From assembly GCA_964016985.1 (NCBI GenBank), contig OZ024823.1, positions 36,623,687 through 36,687,686 on the forward strand: 64,000 nt of DNA, written 5' to 3'. Positions 1-32,094 of the stretch are shown here, piece after piece (within the stretch, counting starts at the first letter, position 1; each line of letters starts with the position of its first letter). The stretch comes from Anodontia alba (taxonomy: Eukaryota > Mollusca > Bivalvia > Lucinida > Lucinidae). The translations under genes were made by a program, and so were the position numbers. The notes under the pieces are model-generated. The model made no database searches. It saw nothing but the letters and a program-made list of their open reading frames with translations, and was not told the origin of the DNA.

Positions 1-45
1 CTTAACAGCATTGACTGGGCCATAAAATTCCAAATCCAACAAAAC
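1..45 (+). mobile_element. Possible SINE tail at the window edge
   Basis: ATTGACTGGGCCATAAAATT resembles the 3' end of the SINE at 23990-24297 (TTGACTGGGCCGTAAAA). The rest would lie before the window. Confidence 0.45.
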
Positions 46-439
46 GTAGGGTAAACGTAGTAACTCCCCCATGTCTGCGCATTGTCAGAGTGTGCACTTC
101 ACTTGCCAGAGTTTGTGGGATTGATCCCCAAGTAAGGATTTTTTTCCTTGATTCTTTGCATAAATGGAGCTAGAGCTGATTGAACTGGTAGAATTTCATA
201 TTGCCTGTGATATGACATTTTAGTGAGGCTATACTATAAAGGTGACATTGAGCTAATAATATCCTGAAAAATTGCTGATAGAGATGCTTAGCTCTTGATA
301 AAGCACTCTTCCAAACAAAAGGTTTTTTTTATTATTATACCCACATCTCCACCCCATTATGTTTTGGTTTCTGAGCAAGTGGTGGTGGTGGTGTGTGTTG
401 GATGGGTGGGGGGAGACATATAGCTTATTGACATTACTT
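46..439. other. Intronic or upstream sequence, nothing recognised
   Basis: AT-rich, with a GTGGTGGTGGTG stretch near 380. No exon of the GH20-like gene could be fitted here. Confidence 0.4.
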
Positions 440-600
440 GTGAAAACATGTTGTAGATAACTTATTAGAAGCGCTTTTGTGAGGTGCTTCTAATGAGTAT
501 CCACAATATGTTGTCATGGAGAAACAAGAAAAAAATTTACCTGATACCCCACTCTTAACTACAGCTATGGAGATGTTGAGTCAGAACAAAGCTATACACT
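440..600 (+). mobile_element. TACTCATTAG-type hairpin element, worn
   Basis: TTATTAGAAGCGCTTTTG and AGGTGCTTCTAATGAG form the hairpin; then CATGGAGAAACAAGAAAAA. Confidence 0.5.
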
Positions 601-778
601 GAAATTACCTCCTTTGGAAAGGAGAGGCATTTGAATGAAGCCCTATTTTTATTTTCATTGGACAAATAGGTTAGGTTCATTTCATTTGAAAATAATTTAA
701 TTATACAGTTGGTGTATCAAAACATGGGCATATTTTTTCATGTTTAGTGTTCATCTGGTTATACAAATCTGTTTGCAG

Positions 779-21657
<20,879 letters not shown>

Positions 21658-21824
21658 CTCCAGCCTATAGTTAGATAAATATTTTATTGTACATTGAGGG
21701 AAAATTAGTGAGGATCTAGACCAGCCTGTATATTTGTGCAGCCAAATATTAGTCTTCAGCATTTGCCTTGATAATCACATGTCCGGAAAATGTTATGATT
21801 TTTTTCTCAACTAAAAAGTATTGC

Positions 21825-22045
21825 TATTTGGCTTATTTCTCCATGAAAACATATGGGTAGTCATTTGAAACATGTAGTCCTCACCAAATTTAATGTTTTG
21901 AGAAATAAGAAAAAAATGATTGTTTTGATACTCCTCTTATCTGGCACTATGGATAATTTTCATTTTTTTGCACTAAAGCATTTCTTGGTGAGCCAATTCT
22001 ACTGACTACCAACAGTATGTTTTGGTGCATAAATAACAAAAAAGT
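21825..22045 (+). mobile_element. Worn TACTCATTAG-type hairpin remnants
   Basis: GGCTTATTTCTCCATGAAAA and AGAAATAAGAAAAAAATG, then GAGCCAATTCTACTGACTAC. Both are damaged. Confidence 0.35.
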
Positions 22046-22049
22046 CTTC

Positions 22050-22243
22050 TTAACCGTTACCACTCTTTTGGCTAATTCAGCAGACAGATTCATGATAGTT
22101 TTCTTATTTTTCCCAGAAAGCAGGATTTGGCATTTCATGCAAAGGAGACAATTTGCATATAATGCCAAATTCTGTTTTCTGGGAAAAGTAACAGAATTAT
22201 ATCAATATATGCTGAAACTTTTACTAAGAATGCTAAGAGTAAA
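22050..22243 (+). mobile_element. TTAA-type MITE, family C
   Basis: TTAACCGTTACCACTC at the left; palindrome AGGATTTGGCATTTCATGC; right end ATGCTAAGAGTAAA. Confidence 0.65.
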
Positions 22244-22289
22244 TAATCACTTTTTTCTGGACCAATACTGGAGTTGTGGAAGGCATACA

Positions 22290-22502
22290 TTAACCCTTAA
22301 GGCATCCAGCAAAATTTGTAGCAGATACCATTCTAATTTCTTTGTTTTTCAGAGAAAATAAGTCTTGACATTTCAGATGAATTGTCTGCCAAGCAGACGT
22401 TACAGATGAAATGTCAAGACTTATTTTCTTTCAAAAATAAGAAAAGAAAAAAAAAAAGAAAATGCCATCTGCTGCCGTTATGATTAGCGCTTTAGGGGTT
22501 AA
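22290..22502 (+). mobile_element. TTAA-type MITE related to family C
   Basis: TTAACCCTTAAGGCATCCAG to GATTAGCGCTTTAGGGGTTA-A; palindrome AAGTCTTGACATTTCAGATG. Confidence 0.78.
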
Positions 22503-22829
22503 TACCCAAAAACTGCTCTACAGATGTACAGACTGATCTCCTTTATTGCAGTATACATATATGATAAGTTTGAGATGTGACAGGCGAATATGCATTTCCA
22601 AGCCAATTTGCATTTTCAAGTGTATAGTGACAGCGTATGGAGCATACAATGCCTAGATGTAACACTTTTGTCTGGACAAGATAGCAAGCATATATGTACA
22701 CATCCAGTCAGGACCCATGCAACTGACCTTAAGGCATATTTTGCAATGACAAAACCCATTTTGTACTGTCTTCTACAAAATGTGGTCGCTGGTAAAAATC
22801 ATTGAACATTATAGACAATATCAGTGGAC

Positions 22830-22945
22830 TAGAAAGGTGCAAGAAGGGCAGTTTTCAGTTTCCAGTGAAAGAATAACCACTTCGAGGACTAAGCCTGTCC
22901 AGGAATACTGTGGTTAGGTAAACTGACTGGCACTGACATGATCTT
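22830..22945 (+). mobile_element. Partial SINE body
   Basis: AAGAAGGGCAGTTTTCAGTT, then GAGGACTAAGCCTGTCC and GTGGTTAGGTAAACTGAC match the middle of the 23990 SINE; the tRNA head is absent. Confidence 0.6.
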
Positions 22946-22947
22946 AA

Positions 22948-23161
22948 TTAACCCTTGTCATGCTGAGGCCGGATATACCCTTTATTTGAAAACAGTGTAG
23001 ATCCAGATCAGTTGGCTTCTGAAGAAGCCAACTGATCTGGATCTGCACTGTTTGCCATTAAGTATGTGAATTTATAGCAACAATCCAGATCAAGTAATCT
23101 GATTGCCTGAAAATTACAAGTGGGCATGGCAATTTAATTTATTCAGCATGACAAATGTTAA
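22948..23161 (-). mobile_element. TTAA-type MITE, family A
   Basis: TTAACCCTTGTCATGCTGAG to ATTCAGCATGACAAATGTTA-A; central hairpin around 23020. Confidence 0.82.
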
Positions 23162-23304
23162 TAGTATTAACTGGGTTGTTTAAGTCCAAACCAACAAACC
23201 AACCAAATGGACAGCAAAGACTCTGACAAGATCATACACATATTTAAGATGGTCTGAATATTTGCATTTGGCATATCCTAAGAGATTTTTTATCCGTGAG
23301 CTAA

Positions 23305-23375
23305 GTTTGCATGAAATGTCAAATCCTATTTTCTGTCAATTGCTGAATTTGCCCAGAGAGTGGTAAAGATTAATA
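23305..23375 (+). mobile_element. Right-end fragment of a family C MITE
   Basis: TGCATGAAATGTCAAATCC, TTTTCTG and GCCCAGAGAGTGGTAAAG followed by TTAA. Confidence 0.5.
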
Positions 23376-23989
23376 TATGCTTGAAATCAAGTTTTGCCAA
23401 TGACCAGGGTTAGATATGTTAGTAAATGTTGTGGTCATATTTGGCATAACTTGATCTTGAAGACAAGGTCGTAGCCTTGAGTTTAAGGTCATCGGCAGCA
23501 CACTGTATATTTCTTGTGCAATCAGTGTTTGTACTTTCTGGGAAGCAGATGAAAGGGGTTTCATTTTATATGCTAAATAAGTTTAATGTAATCATTGCTC
23601 TTAGCTAGCAAAGTTTTAGGGCACTGGATGCACTTGGAATATTTGCTGCTAATTTTTGAAAGTAAGACAACTTTTGTGATTTCATGTTTCTTTACTACAC
23701 ACCAAACTTTGTCTGAAAAGCGATCGATTTACAGCAGACCCACTTTTAAATAAAGAGGCAAATAATTTTGACAGTATTGCCTCCCCTGGAAGTGTATCTG
23801 TTCCCCTTCAAAGATGACTTTTTTATTCTAGCAATCATTGGATGTGCCATACAAGAAAAGGGATTGTACGTCCCGTGCGGGCAGCAAAGGCCCAGATCAG
23901 GCTGCAATCTGATCAGAATTTTACTTGTCTGCTAACAGAATCAGTGGATGTAGTAGAATCTATCAATAAACAGTGTAGGCCCTGATAAG

Positions 23990-24297
23990 GCCGGCCTCGG
24001 TGGCTCAGTTGGATGCGCCGTCCGACTGGAGACCAGGTCGCGGGTTCAACCCCCGCCGAGGTCGGCAACATTCTTTCGTGGAGATTGATCATGAAATATT
24101 TTCTACGGTCATTCTCTCCCTTCCGCTGATTCAAGAAGGGCAGTTGTCAGTTTCTGGCGAAAGAATGTGCACAATACTGGTTAACCGCTTAGAGGACTAA
24201 GCCTGCCCAGTAAACGTGTGGTTAGGTAAACTGACCGCGCTCGACATGACCCCTTTGGGTTGACTGGGCCGTAAAACCTTAACACAAACACAAACAA
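23990..24297 (+). mobile_element. tRNA-derived SINE, full length, with 13-bp target duplication
   Basis: The head has an A box TGGCTCAGTTG (24001-24011) and a B box GGTTCAACCCC (24043-24053). The body has GATTGATCATGAAATATTTT and CTGGTTAACCGCTTAGAGGA, then TTGACTGGGCCGTAAAA and an AACA-rich tail. AGGCCCTGATAAG occurs on both sides (23977-23989 and 24298-24310), proving insertion. Confidence 0.9.
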
Positions 24298-24350
24298 AGG
24301 CCCTGATAAGACTGCACAAACAATTGCGCAGGTGGATCTGAATTTTGGCT

Positions 24351-24372
24351 GGGGGTGGGGGGGGGGGCACCT
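24351..24372 (+). other. G-run, possible G-quadruplex
   Basis: GGGGGTGGGGGGGGGGGG in the sequence flanking the SINE. Confidence 0.4.
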
Positions 24373-24487
24373 GTCCGAAGGTACTTTTTCTGATGTTATG
24401 ACTCAAATGTTAGTAGACATTTTGAAAACAGGGTTTGAGGTTTCATTCCTATATTCTTTGAGGATGATAATGGAGATAGATCGAAAC

Positions 24488-24701
24488 TTAACTCTTGTCA
24501 TGCTGAACTCAGATATACCCTGCCTTTGCAAACAGTGTAGATCCAGATCAGTTGGCTTCTGAAGAAGCCAACTGATCTGGATCTGCACTGTTCGCCATTA
24601 AGTATGTGAATTTATAAGAACAATCTGGATCTAGTAATCTTATTGGCTGAAAATTAAAAGTGGGTGTGGCATCTTAATTTATTCAGCAGGACAAGAGTTA
24701 A
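24488..24701 (-). mobile_element. TTAA-type MITE, family A
   Basis: TTAACTCTTGTCATGCTGAA to TTCAGCAGGACAAGAGTTAA; both ends share the same C-to-T/G-to-A pair of differences. Confidence 0.85.
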
Positions 24702-24909
24702 GGGAAATGTATACACTTTAGGGGACACTACAGTCAGAATTGTTTTGCCTCCCTTGTGAAAGGGGTGGGCCCTAAAAGGAAAGCAAATTCTGTCCTTTTA
24801 TAAAAGACCCCTTGTTAGAAGAGACTGGACATGCAGGGAGCAAATTCTTTTAAAGTAGACCAATGGTCAAAAAAAATGGTGGAAAATCTTAGAAGTGTAT
24901 CCAGTCTCC

Positions 24910-25122
24910 TTAATGCTTAGCACTCTGGGTAAAATTTTAAGCAGACGACATTTTGAAATATTTTTCTTATTTTATCCTTGAAAACAGGATTTGACATCGC
25001 ATGCAAATGGTCTCTGATGGAGCAATTTGCATGGAATGTCAAATCCTGTTTTCTCGGAAAAATAAGGAAAGTATCTCCAGTTTGTTGTCTGCTGAATTAG
25101 AAAAGAGAGAGGTAAAGTTTAA
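24910..25122 (+). mobile_element. TTAA-type MITE, family C
   Basis: TTAATGCTTAGCACTCTGGG to GAGGTAAAGTTTAA; palindrome AGGATTTGACATCGCATGC. Confidence 0.72.
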
Positions 25123-25229
25123 TTTTTTTTTTTCTTTCTGTCAGGAGAAACTAAGGAAACTCAATCACATGCTATCTGCTTATTTTGCCTAAAGCTGTTT
25201 TTTTTTTTCTTAAATTGGAGTTTTAAAGC

Positions 25230-25500
25230 CCAGTCAGGTTTGTTAAGGTCATGTTGAGCCAGTCATTTAACTTACACATTTTCCTGGGCAGGCTTAGTCC
25301 ACTAAACAATTGACCAGTACTTGTGCCCATACTTTTGCCAGTAACTGACAACTGCCCTACTTAGATCAGTGGAAGGGGGAGAATGACTGTAGATATAATA
25401 ATGTGATCTTTCTCCACAAATGTTATGTAGGCAAGCTGGAATTCAGACTTGTGACCCCTTAACTTGCAATCAGACTGAGCTATTGGGCTGGGCTTCTGTG
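25230..25500 (-). mobile_element. Diverged copy of the tRNA-derived SINE
   Basis: It has GCCCAGTCAGGTTTG, TCCTGGGCAGGCTTAGTCC, AACTGACAACTGCCCTAC and a worn tRNA head (GACTTGTGACCCCTTAA, TGAGCTATTGGGCTGG). Confidence 0.7.
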
Positions 25501-25864
25501 GTTGTTATACATTTAGTTGTTAATGATTTCTGTCTTGGTTTGTTATATTGTTATAAAATAGAGGGTTTTACTGGTCTTCTCGTTTTGTTTTTTTTTTCTT
25601 TAGAATTTTAAGATATTTCTGTTATATAAAACACTTCATCTGGTATAACTTTGTTTTTTGTTATTTTTTTTTTTTTTCTCATTACAAGTCCATATATTGT
25701 TTACTGATTTTCTCTAATTTTCTATTAAAATCATACAGTTTCAGAAAATACTCGTGATTGTAGAAATCAGTTTTGGCAAGTTTGATTTGAATTACATAGA
25801 GATACGAGGGAAAATATGAGTTTCTATCAAATAATTGTAATACTTGCCTTTCTTTTATTATATC

Positions 25865-26111
25865 AGGTCCCAGTTGTTCAAAACTAACAATGCCATTAGT
25901 TAACGTATCTTTAAAACTTTGATCATTAAATATGCCATATTTGCTAATATTTTTGCAGAAAAAACGTAAGTAGTTTTTGCATCTGCAAAAGCTACCCACA
26001 TTTTTTTCAGCAAAAATACCTGTGAATTAGATATTGTACTTACTATAATAATTAACAATTTTGACCACTAACGAGCTCGTCAAGCTAACGACGCTTTGAA
26101 CAACTGGGCCC
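25865..26111 (-). mobile_element. GGGCCC-ended palindromic MITE
   Basis: GGTCCCAGTTGTTCAAAACT to TTTGAACAACTGGGCCC with the GTAGTTTTTGCATCTGCAAA centre. Confidence 0.8.
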
Positions 26112-26377
26112 AGAATGCCATATTTACTGTAATTATTTCGACACCTCAACCATTTACCATACTTATCCCAGAATTTGTAAAGGCCATTTTACCACCTGTT
26201 GTACCTAACAATTGCTGGATGAGTGGTAGACCCTGCTCAGCTGCAGCATTCTGAGGCATCTGATCTGGGTTTACATTGTATGCTCAGGAATGTGTCTGAA
26301 TACTTAGGGTAAATATGGTAATGTCAAAAGTATCGGGATATAATGTATTAATTTCTGCTTTCTGAATGTCAGGATTG

Positions 26378-26380
<3 letters not shown>

Positions 26381-26420
<40 letters not shown>
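26381..26420 (+). repeat. (AT)n microsatellite
   Basis: About 40 bases of alternating A and T. Confidence 0.95.
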
Positions 26421-26423
<3 letters not shown>

Positions 26424-26455
26424 TTGCACAGTAAGATAATAAGAATAAGATAACA

Positions 26456-26700
26456 GGGCCCAGTTGTTCAAAGCGTCATTAGCTTAACGAGCTCGTTAAG
26501 GGTCATTTCGTTAACTGTTTTAACAGATTCAATATACAATATTCTGATATTTTTTGCTGAAAAAATGTGAGTAGCTTTTGCACTGCAAAAGCTACTCACA
26601 TTTTTTCAGCAAAAAATTTTCAGCATATTTGCGTAACACTCAATTAAAATTTTAACGAATCGTTAACTAACGACATCGTTAGCTTTGAACAACTGGGCCC
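26456..26700 (+). mobile_element. GGGCCC-ended palindromic MITE
   Basis: GGGCCCAGTTGTTCAAAGCG to TTTGAACAACTGGGCCC. AGATAA lies near both ends but a target duplication is not certain. Confidence 0.82.
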
Positions 26701-26882
26701 AGATAAATAAGATAATAGGTCCAAAGGTATAACTCAGATTGGATCTAATTTTTGTATAGCCATCAAGTGTCCAGCAAAGACTCTGATTAGATTGCCCAGA
26801 TGCCAAAGCTGATTGGAGTCTTTGCAGGGCACACATCTGAAGGTACATTTACTCATATTGCAGCTCAAATGTCTAAACAATT

Positions 26883-27126
26883 GGGCCCAGTTGTTCACAG
26901 TGTTGTTAGCTTAACGAGCTCGTTAAGAGTCATTTCTTTAACTGTTTTTGCAGATTCAATATACAATATTCTGATATTTTTTGCTGAAAAAATGTGAGTA
27001 GCTTTTGCACTGCAAAAGCTACTCACATTTTTTCAGCAAAAAATTTCAGCATATTTGCGTATCACTCGATGTAAATTTTAACAAATCGTTAACTAACGAT
27101 GCCGTTAGCTTTGAACAACTGGGCCC
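26883..27126 (+). mobile_element. GGGCCC-ended palindromic MITE
   Basis: GGGCCCAGTTGTTCACAGTG to TTTGAACAACTGGGCCC; nearly the same as 26456-26700 and in the same direction. Confidence 0.82.
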
Positions 27127-27129
27127 TGA

Positions 27130-27960
27130 ACTGTTTAGTAGAGAATATCATCAATATACTGAACTCTAGATAAGAAAGTTATCCAGTTAAATATTTTCGT
27201 TATTTTGCTATCAAAGCATACATTTTATGTACTCTTTTGAAGAGGCTTGTAGAGCGCTTCTAATGGATACCAGGGAGGTGCTTTTAATGAGTACCCACAA
27301 CATACGTTTTCATGTAGAGATAAGAAAAATATTCTTAGAGCAGGGGCGCACCATAGCATTTCCTACAAGATTGCATGTGTGCCCAGCAATGACTTTGATC
27401 AACTTGTGCATCCATGCAGTATGGTTAGAGTCTTTGCAGAGCACTCTGTGGGTAGCCAAAGAGCAAAAAGTGTCTCCAGTTGGATAATGAAGACTCTTGA
27501 GTCTTACCTGGGAGGCAGTACTCAGCATTTCTTACAAGATTGCATATGCGCCCAGTGGGTGCACATGCAATCTTGTAGGAAATACTGTGCCCCGGTTCAA
27601 TACTATCTCATTAAAAAATTCCTTATCTTGAGATCTGATTATAATGTCATAGTATCTCCTTATGTTTTTATGTGACAGTTCTAACAAAATGTGTCAAATT
27701 ATATTTTTGTAGAGGGAAGAAACTTACTGTTATTTTTCATTAAAAATTATGTCCTCAGTTTTATATCTCTAAGACTTACAGAGTTCTGTGTTTATTTTGA
27801 AATCAGTGTTTGAGTTTGGAGTCAAGTAAATACACATGCATAGCTCTCAGATAAGAGGGATATACAGATGTTTCTATCAACACACACATATGCTTTAGAT
27901 AACAAGGGTGTCCAAACTCTGCTCCTGCCCATTGGGACCAGAGAAAAAGCTGAGCTGCTT
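27130..27960. other. Intergenic, partial hairpins
   Basis: Apart from the 27165-27340 hairpin there is a palindrome TTACAAGATTGCATATGCGC / GTGCACATGCAATCTTGTAG at 27530-27580. Open frames are short and show no family signature. Confidence 0.35.
27165..27340 (+). mobile_element. TACTCATTAG-type hairpin element, rearranged
   Basis: TAGAGCGCTTCTAATGG, AGGTGCTTTTAATGAGTACC and CATGTAGAGATAAGAAAAAT. Confidence 0.45.
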
Positions 27961-27961
27961 A

Positions 27962-28268
27962 TTTGTTTGTGTTGAGGTTTTACTGCCCAGTCAACCCATT
28001 GGGATCATATCGAGCGTGGTCAGTTTACCTAACCACACATTTACTGGGCAGGCTCAGTTTTCTAAGCGGTTAACCTGTATTGTGCACATTCTTTCACCAG
28101 AAACTGACAACTGCTCTTCTTGAATCAGCAGAAGGGAGAGAATGACCGTAGAAAATATTTCATGATCAGTCTCCACGAAAGAATGTTGCCGACCCGGCGG
28201 GGGTCGAACCCACAACCTCCTGATCTCCAGTCGAAGGCGCATCCAACAGAGCCACTGAAGCCAGCACG
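27962..28268 (-). mobile_element. Second copy of the tRNA-derived SINE with 10-bp target duplication
   Basis: It is the reverse complement of the 23990 element: tail TTTGTTTGTGTTGAGG on the left, B box GGGTCGAACCC and A-box complement near 28200-28255 on the right. GAGCTGCTTA flanks it at 27952-27961 and 28269-28278. Confidence 0.88.
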
Positions 28269-28429
28269 GAGCTGCTTAGCACCTCTACTGCAGAGTTGTT
28301 TGTAATTTAAGGCAGGATGAGTTTGTCATTTGTCTCATGTAAGGTAAAAGTCCTACAAGTGGGCAATATAGACATATCCCCAAGTATTTTCAACTGGAAC
28401 ATTAAATGTCATCTCACTTCAACTCAGCA

Positions 28430-28575
28430 TTCAGATAAAGTTGTTTTTTCTCATTTTGCTGAAAAAGTTATATTGTGGGTACTCATTAGAAGTGTCTCAC
28501 TAATGTGATTCTAACAAATGCCCACAACATAAATTGTTAAGTTTTCATGAAAAATAGAAACAAAGTATGTTTCAT
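28430..28575 (+). mobile_element. TACTCATTAG-type hairpin element, worn
   Basis: GTGGGTACTCATTAGAAGTG and GTGATTCTAACAAATGCCC. Confidence 0.45.
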
Positions 28576-28635
28576 GGAAAAATAAACTAATATCATTTGT
28601 TTTCTTGTTGGCTGAAAATAGGAATAGATTTTTCT

Positions 28636-28818
28636 TTAACCCTTCTCTTGCTAAACCAACATGCCTGTTTTAGCAAACAGTGTAGATCCAGATCTGGATC
28701 TGCACTGTTTGTCATTAAATATGTGAATTTCTATCAAAAACCCAGATCAAGTAATCTGATTGGCTGGAAATTAAAAGTGGGCGTGGCATCTTAATTTATT
28801 CAGCATGACAAGGTTTAA
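28636..28818 (-). mobile_element. TTAA-type MITE, family A, shortened hairpin
   Basis: TTAACCCTTCTCTTGCTAAA to CAGCATGACAAGGTTTAA. The hairpin tip is lost, leaving GTAGATCCAGATCTGGATC. Confidence 0.78.
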
Positions 28819-28939
28819 AAGTAGCATTCCATTTTTTGAAAAATTTGAAATACTAGGATGTCAGCTTTATGCCTGCAAAACTTGTCTCCCTTTGAAAAAG
28901 GCAGCAAAATATTTCAGGTGTATCCATTCTGCTGCTGTC

Positions 28940-29132
28940 CTGTTGACCTTGGATATGCCCTGTCTTTGCAGACAGTGTAGATCCAGATCAGTTGGCTGAT
29001 CTGGATCTGCACTGTTAATCATTTAGTATTTGAATTTGTATCAAAAACCTGGATCAAGAAATCTGATTGACTGACAATTAGACATGGGCCTGGCATAAAT
29101 CTGATTGGCTAATAATTAGAAATGGGCGTGGC
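28940..29132 (-). mobile_element. TTAA-type MITE, family A, cut by the mariner insertion
   Basis: TTGGATATGCCCTGTCTTTG and the GATC hairpin match family A. The copy stops at GGGCGTGGCATA, where the mariner end begins. Confidence 0.65.
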
Positions 29133-29407
29133 ATACGAGGTCATGCAAAAAGTTCTGTCACTAATAGGCTTCCTTGGTTTTATCCCAGGTATATTTTAAA
29201 ATGCTTCACTGTACTTGAATGGTGTGTTGAATAGCTAACGATACCCGTTTATTCCGTGCAAATTGCTTTCCAAATGACCGAGTTATTTCAAATTGAAATA
29301 GATGCAGTCATATACACTGACCAATTTACTTGTTACATTAGAACATGGACCAGAAGACTGAAATTCGTAGCTATATTAAATGCCGCATTAGGCTTAATAT
29401 AGAGTCA

Positions 29408-31205
29408 AAGCAGAGATTTATGTCCCCCCACCATGTGATGGGGGGGTGGGGGGGGGGGTTGGGGGTGGACATTGTTTTTTAGTGCGGATCCCATCGGCGT
29501 CGGCATAGCCACTTGTCTGCACTCTATCTCCTTATTGAATGGACAGATTTTGGCCAAACTTACAAAAATTTATCATTGGGAGGGGGGAAAATGCTGATTA
29601 GAATTTGGTGACCTTGACCCCATTTTCAAGGTCACAGGAGGGCTTAGATTGTTGGAAAATGGGGCGTAGCCTCTTGTCCGCACTCTGTCTCCTTATTGAT
29701 TGGACAGATTTTAGCCAAACTTATACAAATATATCATTTGGAGGGGGAAAAATGCTGATTAGATTTTGGTGACCTTGACCTCATTTTCAAGGTCACAGCA
29801 CAGGAGGGCTTAGATTGTTGGAAAATGTCTTGTCTGCATCCTATCTCTTGAAAGAATGAATAGATTTTAATCAAACTTGCACATCTGTATTGCTGGGACC
29901 TGTAAAAGAACTGATTAGATTTTGGTGACCTTGACCAGGAGGGCTTAGATTGTTGGAAAATGGGGCGTAGCCTCTTGTCCGCACTCTATCTCCTTATTGA
30001 ATCGACATATTTTAACTTACACAAATATATCATCTGGAAAATGGCTTGTCCGCATCCTATATCTTGAAGGAATGAATAGATTTTGACCAAACTTGCACAT
30101 CTACAATGCTGGGACATGTAAAAGAACTGATTAGATTTTGGTGACCTTGACCCCATTTTCAAGGTCACGGGAGGGCTTAGATTGTTGGAAAATGGCTTGT
30201 CCACACCATATCTCTTGTAGGAATGACTAGATTTTGACCAAACTTGCACATCTACAATGCTGGGACATGTAAAAGAACTGATTAGATTTTGGTGACCTTG
30301 ACCCCATTTTCAAGGTCACGGGAGGGCTTAGATTTGTTGGAAAATGGTTTGTATGCACCCTATCTCCTGAATGAATAAATGGATTTGACCAAACTTGTAC
30401 AACTATATTGTTGAGACATGGAAAAGAACTAATTAGATTTTGGTGACCTTGACCCCATTTTCAAGGTCACAATAAGGCTTAAATTGTTGGAAAATTGCTT
30501 GTCTGCACCCTATCTTCTAAATGAATGAATGGATTTTGACCAAACTTTTACATCTTAATTGTTGAGACATGGAAAAGAACTGATTACCGGGTAGATTTTG
30601 ATGACCTTGACCCCATTTTCAAGGTCACACTAAGGCTTAGATTGGTGGAAAATGGCTTGTCTGCACCTTGTCTCCTGAAGGAATGAGTAGATTTCTACCA
30701 ACTTGCACAACTATATTTTTACGCCATGCATCGTAACTGATTATATTTTGGTGACCTTCACCCCATTTTCAAGGTCAGACTAGGGCTTAGATTGTTGGTA
30801 AATGGCTTGTCTGCACCCTATCTCCTAAAGGAATGGATTGATTTTGACTTAACTTGTACATCTATATTGGTGTGACATGGAAAAGAACTGATTAGATTTT
30901 GGTAACCTTGACCCCATTTTCAAGGTCACACTAGGGCTTAGATTGTTGGATAATGGCTTGTCTGCACGCTATCTGCTGAATGAATGGATGGATTTTGACC
31001 AAACTTGCACAGCTATACTGTTGAGACAGACACAAGAACTGATTAGATTTTTTGTGACCTTGATCCCATTTTCAAGGTTACACAAGGGCTATGATTTTAG
31101 AAAATGGCTTGTCAGCACCCTATCTCATTGAGGAATGGATGAATTTTCACCAAACTTATATATATTGTGACCTTGAGTTTATTATAGATACAATCTGTTT
31201 TAACA
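29408..31205 (+). repeat. Tandem-repeat-core element inserted in the mariner (about 150-bp units)
   Basis: It begins ATGTCCCCCCACCATG and AGTGCGGATCC, then about ten units each with GACCAAACTTGCACATCTA, CTGATTAGATTTTGGTGACC, CCATTTTCAAGGTCAC and GGCTTAGATTGTTGGAAAAT. The organisation (unique end plus tandem core) resembles the pearl/HINE class of bivalve elements; that is a comparison from memory. Six units keep a perfect TGACCTTGA-N8-TCAAGGTCA. Confidence 0.75.
29440..29470 (+). other. G-rich tract, possible G-quadruplex, in the tandem-core element head
   Basis: Runs of 7, 10, 5 and 2 G separated by one or two T, next to ATGTCCCCCCACCATG. Confidence 0.5.
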
Positions 31206-32094
31206 ATATGTCTGTTCAAACTGGTGGGTAGTCATACGTTTTCCTCCGAAAACACTGTTCTAGTTAATGAATTGTGTGGTATATATGGACCTCAGACCAT
31301 TTCAATGCGTACAGTTTTTAGGTGGGTTAAATCTTTTAAAGCTGGGAAATTTTCTGTTGAAGATGATATCCGTCCTGGAAGGCCTAAAACCTCTGTTACC
31401 AAGGCTAACATTGCTGCTGTAAAGATTGTGGTCGAACAGGATGCGCAATTGTCTGTCAAAGATATAGCTTGTTGTACTGGCATATCAGAAGGCAGTGTGC
31501 AAACAATTCTGAAAAAGCGTTTGGACCGGAGAAAGGTTTGCGCTAGGTGGGTACCTCATTTGCTCACTGAGGAGCAAAAGACACAACGCCCTAAATGTGC
31601 CCAGGAACTTTTGAAAACATACAAAGGCTGTAATAGGTTATTTCTAACTTGCTAACAGGTGATGAAACCTGGGTGCACATGTTTGAGCCACAAAGAAGGG
31701 CTGATAATAAGCAATGGAAGCGAAAAGATCAAAAACGCCCATGTATTGCCAAGAGAACCATAAGTTCAAAAAAGATGTTGTACGCAATTTTCCTGAATTC
31801 AAGTGGGCCAGTCGTTCAAGTGCCTTGTCCATCTGGTCATACAGTCACTGGCCGATTCTACAAGAATTCTGTACTGAAGAAAGTGAAAGATGTTGCATTG
31901 AAGTTAATGTGACATTGTATAAATGTCAAGTGCCTTCTGGTCCTCTTATCAAGAGCTATATAGTTGTTTTTACAAGAGCTCATAATAAATAATATTTCAA
32001 AATACATGACAAAAACAGATTTTTCATCACCTAGTGTTTTAAGGTGTCATCAACAGTATTCCAATCATTTTTATCATAGTAACATGAGAAAAGC

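Larger units (their letters stand above)
29345..31912 (+). pseudogene. Mariner transposase pseudogene
   Basis: The N-terminus MDQKTEIRSYIKCRIRLNIE starts at 29345 and breaks off near 29407. It resumes at about 31256 with VNELCGIYGPQTIS, the helix-turn-helix part (FRWVKSFKAGKFS, RPGRPKTSVTKAN) and a second HTH. A frameshift near 31640 leads into TGDETWVHMFEPQRRA, which holds the first catalytic Asp region. The second HDNA-type Asp block and the C-terminus are missing. The protein cannot be functional. Mariner transposases cut and paste DNA at TA sites with a D-D-D triad. Confidence 0.85.
29132..31920 (+). mobile_element. Mariner-type DNA transposon, split by a later insertion and 3' truncated
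   Basis: The left end TA-CGAGGTCATGCAAAAAGTTC has the form of a mariner inverted repeat next to a TA target. The matching right end was not found. The body resumes at about 31255 after a 1.8-kb tandem-repeat element. The insertion also cut a TTAA-type MITE, which stops at 29132. Confidence 0.8.

Noticed and set aside
60..150. GTGGGATTGATCCCC resembling a tRNA T-arm
   Set aside because: No A box or stem partners at a sensible distance.
24000..24075. Possible tRNA gene
   Set aside because: A and B boxes are good, but the sequence is joined to a SINE body and flanked by a 13-bp target duplication.
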